Notes under the pieces: generated by a model
The model's database searches: none
What the model saw: only the letters and a program-made list of their open reading frames with translations
Told to the model about the DNA's origin: nothing
Shown here: in pieces, positions 4,594 through 8,164 of the stretch
Layout: each line of letters opens with the position of its first letter
Position numbering within the stretch: position 1 is the stretch's first letter
Made by a program: the position numbers and the translations under genes
DNA from: CAYZBM01 sp964476705
Lineage (GTDB): Bacteria; Pseudomonadota; Alphaproteobacteria; Rickettsiales; UBA6187
DNA: 8,164 bases
Direction of reading: 5' to 3'
NCBI GenBank assembly: GCA_964476705.1
Contig: CAYZBM010000081.1
Span: forward strand, 1-8,164

Positions 4594-7500
4594 ATGTCCA
4601 CAGAATTTGTCCATTTACGCGTCCATAGTTCTTATTCCTTATCGGAAGGGGCTATCACGCCTTATGACATAATGAAATTATGCCAAAAACATCAGATGAA
4701 TGCGGTGGGGATTAGTGATAGTTATAATTTGTTCGGTAGTTTAGAATTTTCGCAAGCCGGGATTAGTAATAAAATTCAACCAATTATTGGCTGTATTGTG
4801 GCTTTAGATGCAGGGAATTTTGCCAGTAATAATAAAGGATCTGGCAGTAATATAAATAGTGAAAATTATGATGATATTTTACTTATTGCCAAAGATAAAA
4901 CTGGTTATCAAAATTTACTTAAAATAGTCAGTCGGTCTTATACGCAAAGTATAGCAGGTGAAAAACCACATGTAACTAGTGAGCTGCTTTATGAATTGTC
5001 AGATGGGCTGATTTTACTTACCGGAGGAATTTCAGGTCCCATTGGTAGATTACTCCTGGCTAAACGCAAAAAAGATGCAGAGAAATTATTACTGCGGTTT
5101 AAAGACCATTTCGGCGATCGTATATATGTTGAAATTATGCGCCACGGAATAATGGCTGAAGAAGAAACAGAAGATGATTTTATAGATCTAGCTTATAAGC
5201 ATAATATCCCGTTAGTTGCAACTAACAATGTGTTCTTTGCAACTCCTGATATATATTCTGCGCATGACGCCTTGTTATGTATTGCCAGTAGTCGTTATGT
5301 AGTTGAAGAAGAGCGCAGAAAAAGTAATAAAGAATATTATTTTAAATCCGCCCGCGAGATGAGAACGCTTTTTGCCGATCTTCCGGAAGCTTTAGAAAAT
5401 AGTCTAAATATCGCCAAACGTTGTTTTGTTATGGCCGAAAGTCGAAATTCTATTTTACCGTGTTTTGGTGATGATAAAAGTAAAGAATCTGAAATTTTAA
5501 AGATGGAAGCTTTAGCCGGCTTAAATAAAAGATTAGCCGATCATGTTTATAAAGAAGAAATGAGCTTAGCTGAGAAAGAAAATTTAGCTAAACCTTATCT
5601 AGAGCGCTTAGAGTTTGAACTTAATGTTATTATTAAGATGGATTTCTCGGGTTATTTTTTAATCGTTTCTGACTTTATGAAATATAGTAAAAGAAGCGAT
5701 ATTCCAATAGGACCAGGAAGGGGATCAGGGGCAGGATCTGTAGTTGCTTGGAGTTTAGAGATAACCGACTTAGATCCATTAAGATTTGGCCTGCTATTTG
5801 AAAGATTTTTAAATCCAGAAAGAATTTCAATGCCCGATTTTGATATCGATTTTTGTCAAGAGCGCAGAGAAGAAGTAATTAGATATGTTCAAAGTCGTTA
5901 TGGTCATGATCGGGTCGCGCAAATAATTACTTTTGGGAAATTACAAGCCAGAGCCGTAATTAGAGATGTAGGTAGGGTCTTGCAAATTCCTTATTCGCAA
6001 GTTGATCGAATTAGTAAAATGATTCCGTCTAATCCGATTGATCCAGTAACATTAGAAAAAGCTTTATCGATGGATAAAACTTTACGCGACATGCAGCAAA
6101 ATGATAAAGAAGTTGGAAGACTTTTAGATATTGCCTTAAAGCTTGAAGGTTTAAATCGCCATTGCTCAACTCATGCCGCGGGAGTAGTTATTGGTGACCG
6201 GCCACTGGAAGAATTAGTCCCGGTTTATCGTGACCCTAAATCTGATATGCCAGTTTGTGGCTATTCAATGAAATATGCCGAAAGTGCCGGCCTGGTTAAA
6301 TTTGACTTTTTAGGTTTAAAAACTTTAACTGTTATTGCTAAAGCCTGTAGCTTTATTAAACGGCGTGGTATTGATTTAGATATTTCTAAAATCCCGTTGG
6401 ATGATCCATTAACTTATAAAATGTTATCCGAAGGAAAATCAGTTGGGGTATTCCAGTTAGAGAGTGCCGGTATGCGTGACGTGTTACGTAAATTACGGCC
6501 GGATAATATAGATGATATCATCGCGCTTATCTCGCTCTATCGGCCAGGTCCTATGGATAATATACCAGCTTATATTGCCAGAAAACATAAGCTTGAAGAT
6601 CCTGATTATTTACATCCAATGCTCGAAGAAGTTTTAAAAGAAACTTATGGAGTAATAATTTACCAAGAACAAGTAATGCAAATTGCCCAAATTATGGGTG
6701 GTTATAGTTTAGGAGGTGCCGATCTATTACGTAGGGCGATGGGTAAAAAAATTGCCTCAGAAATGGATAAGCAACGCGATATTTTTGTTAAAGGTGCGTT
6801 AAATAACAAGGTAGAAAAAAGCCAAGCTAGCTACATATTTGATCTGGTGGCAAAATTCGCCGGTTACGGGTTTAATAAATCACATGCGGCAGCTTATGCG
6901 ATGATTTCTTACCGTACGGCTTATTTAAAAGCTAATTATCCGGTAGAATTTTTTGCAGCTTCAATGAATCTAGAGATTAGCGATACCGATAAAATAAATA
7001 CTTTTGTTCAAGATATCAGAGAACATAATATAACCATTTTACCCCCAGATATTAATAAATCTTTTACTTATTTTGTGCCAGAAAAATTAACTGGAGTTTT
7101 GGGTGAAATTTATGGAATTAGATATGCCTTAGCTGCCTGTAAAAATGTGGGAGTTAATGTAATTTTAAATCTTGAAGATGAGCGGGCTAAAAATGGTGAA
7201 TTTACTTCTGTTTTTGATTTGGTTGCAAGACTAGGTAGTGGCAATTTAAACAAAAGAATGATTGAAAATTTAATCCGGGCCGGAGCTTTTGATAGTTTAA
7301 ATAAAAACCGAAGACAATTATTTGACAATGTAGAATTATTCTTAAAATATACTGGCAATAATTCTAAACAAAAAGAATCAGTACAATCAAGTCTATTTGA
7401 TCTGTTAGGAGAGGTTGAAAATAAAGGTTTTTATCCAGAACTAAAAGCGGTTAATGAATGGGAACAAACTGTTAAACTACAGGAAGAATTTCAATCTTTA

Positions 7501-8085
7501 GGATTATATTTAGATCAGCATCCTTTATCTAGTTATGACAATTTTATGACCAAATTAGGGATTGTTTATTGTGGTCATTTTTCTGCTAAATTACCTGAAG
7601 GTTATTCGCAAGTAAAATTAGTAGGAGTGGTAATTTCTAAAAAAATTCGTTCTTCACAAAAAGGTAAGTTTGCCAGTGTCACTTTATCTGATCCTACCGG
7701 AATTTTTGAAATTTCAATTTATGATGAAGATCTGCTTGCCACGGCGCAAGATCTATTAATCTCTGGCAATATTTTATATATTTTAAGTGATATCAGAAAA
7801 GATGAAGGTGGTACAAGAGCAGTAGCCTTAGAAGTTAAAAGTTTTGATGATTTAATTAAAGAACAACAAGTTACCTATAATCTCTACTTAAAAAATCTTG
7901 CAGTAATAACTAGCTTAAAAAACTATATTAAAAATAGCCAAAATAGTAATGTTACAATTAATTTTAAAGTCCCCGTGCAAAAACAACTAATTACTATTAG
8001 CTTAAATCAAAATTATTCAGTTTCGTCTGAAGCTATAATTAATTTACGCAGTATTAACGGAGTGGTTAAGGTTGAGGAGATATAG
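4594..8085 (+). CDS. dnaE: DNA polymerase III subunit alpha (replicative polymerase)
   Basis: Catalytic alpha subunit of the replicative DNA polymerase III holoenzyme: 5'-to-3' template-directed DNA synthesis at the fork. 1163 residues, close to the 1160 of E. coli. N-terminal PHP domain (about 1-275) begins FVHLRVHSSYS. Its metal site looks degenerate: HLR replaces HLH (7-9) and SDSYN replaces TDHGN (41-45), so proofreading should depend on a separate DnaQ epsilon subunit, as in E. coli. The polymerase core has GPGRGSGAGS (373-382), PDFDIDF with Asp417 and Asp419, and KFDFLGL with Asp571, equivalent to E. coli Asp401, Asp403 and Asp555; GFNKSHAAAY is at 759-768. A helix-hairpin-helix region lies at about 884-910, a beta-clamp-binding QSSLF at 931-935, and an OB-fold region at about 1005-1060, followed by the C-terminal tau-binding-type domain. 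The MSTEF start matches the family's N-terminus, although no Shine-Dalgarno sequence is visible before it. Intact, no frameshift. It stands alone behind a terminator. Confidence 0.98.
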   Translation: MSTEFVHLRVHSSYSLSEGAITPYDIMKLCQKHQMNAVGISDSYNLFGSLEFSQAGISNKIQPIIGCIVALDAGNFASNNKGSGSNINSENYDDILLIAKDKTGYQNLLKIVSRSYTQSIAGEKPHVTSELLYELSDGLILLTGGISGPIGRLLLAKRKKDAEKLLLRFKDHFGDRIYVEIMRHGIMAEEETEDDFIDLAYKHNIPLVATNNVFFATPDIYSAHDALLCIASSRYVVEEERRKSNKEYYFKSAREMRTLFADLPEALENSLNIAKRCFVMAESRNSILPCFGDDKSKESEILKMEALAGLNKRLADHVYKEEMSLAEKENLAKPYLERLEFELNVIIKMDFSGYFLIVSDFMKYSKRSDIPIGPGRGSGAGSVVAWSLEITDLDPLRFGLLFERFLNPERISMPDFDIDFCQERREEVIRYVQSRYGHDRVAQIITFGKLQARAVIRDVGRVLQIPYSQVDRISKMIPSNPIDPVTLEKALSMDKTLRDMQQNDKEVGRLLDIALKLEGLNRHCSTHAAGVVIGDRPLEELVPVYRDPKSDMPVCGYSMKYAESAGLVKFDFLGLKTLTVIAKACSFIKRRGIDLDISKIPLDDPLTYKMLSEGKSVGVFQLESAGMRDVLRKLRPDNIDDIIALISLYRPGPMDNIPAYIARKHKLEDPDYLHPMLEEVLKETYGVIIYQEQVMQIAQIMGGYSLGGADLLRRAMGKKIASEMDKQRDIFVKGALNNKVEKSQASYIFDLVAKFAGYGFNKSHAAAYAMISYRTAYLKANYPVEFFAASMNLEISDTDKINTFVQDIREHNITILPPDINKSFTYFVPEKLTGVLGEIYGIRYALAACKNVGVNVILNLEDERAKNGEFTSVFDLVARLGSGNLNKRMIENLIRAGAFDSLNKNRRQLFDNVELFLKYTGNNSKQKESVQSSLFDLLGEVENKGFYPELKAVNEWEQTVKLQEEFQSLGLYLDQHPLSSYDNFMTKLGIVYCGHFSAKLPEGYSQVKLVGVVISKKIRSSQKGKFASVTLSDPTGIFEISIYDEDLLATAQDLLISGNILYILSDIRKDEGGTRAVALEVKSFDDLIKEQQVTYNLYLKNLAVITSLKNYIKNSQNSNVTINFKVPVQKQLITISLNQNYSVSSEAIINLRSINGVVKVEEI

Positions 8086-8164
8086 TCCTCAGTGAAAAAA
8101 CATTTTACGATATATAGTATTTCTTAATTGAAATGAATGTATTTATGGATCCCGAATAAAACAT

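Noticed and set aside
7110..7358. 82-codon antisense open frame in dnaE
   Set aside because: Lies opposite the conserved helix-hairpin-helix region of dnaE; explained by codon use of the real gene.
8105..8164. Minus-strand frame of 20 codons (MFYSGS...) reaching the window edge, and a short plus-strand ATG frame near 8133
   Set aside because: Too short, no ribosome-binding site and cut by the window edge. I see no terminator or gene in 8086-8164 that can be supported.

Overview
The window looks like chromosome of an AT-rich, host-associated alphaproteobacterium, most plausibly a member of the Rickettsiales or a similar intracellular symbiont. The grounds are strong A/T bias with AT-rich codon use, a proteobacterial-type replicative polymerase gene (dnaE), a group II intron end, two effector-like orphan genes, and CtrA-type TTAA-N7-TTAA boxes in front of those orphans. 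The assignment to this group is inference. The DnaE assignment is secure.

Layout. Positions 1-52 are the 3' end of a group II intron: the last strand of domain V and a complete domain VI with its bulged branch-point A. The rest of the intron lies upstream of the window. Positions 53-438 hold no convincing gene. They contain a small inverted repeat, a decayed coding-like stretch on the minus strand, a possible 25-residue minus-strand ORF and a faint echo of the intron domain VI sequence. At 511-3855 is a large cytoplasmic-type protein (1114 aa) of unknown family, built from helical/coiled-coil, Ser-rich, Pro-rich and HAD-hydrolase-like parts. At 3975-4427 is a second orphan (150 aa). A clear rho-independent terminator follows it at 4466-4501. 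dnaE fills 4594-8085, and 79 bases without a recognisable gene or terminator close the window.

How the parts relate. The two orphan genes carry nearly the same 72-73 base upstream region: a TTAA-N7-TTAA box, a TAAAAT -10-like element at identical spacing, and an AAGGG ribosome-binding site. They are therefore probably transcribed separately but controlled together, perhaps by the cell-cycle/developmental regulator CtrA. They do not look functionally linked to dnaE, which has a different upstream region and sits behind a strong terminator.

The most notable observation is in the 1114-aa protein. The sequence elements of a HAD phosphohydrolase are present but in the order IV-I-II-III, which would be a circular permutation. 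Together with the disordered Ser/Pro-rich linkers and an SH3-ligand-like RPLPAVP segment, this makes it a candidate secreted effector. That role is inference.
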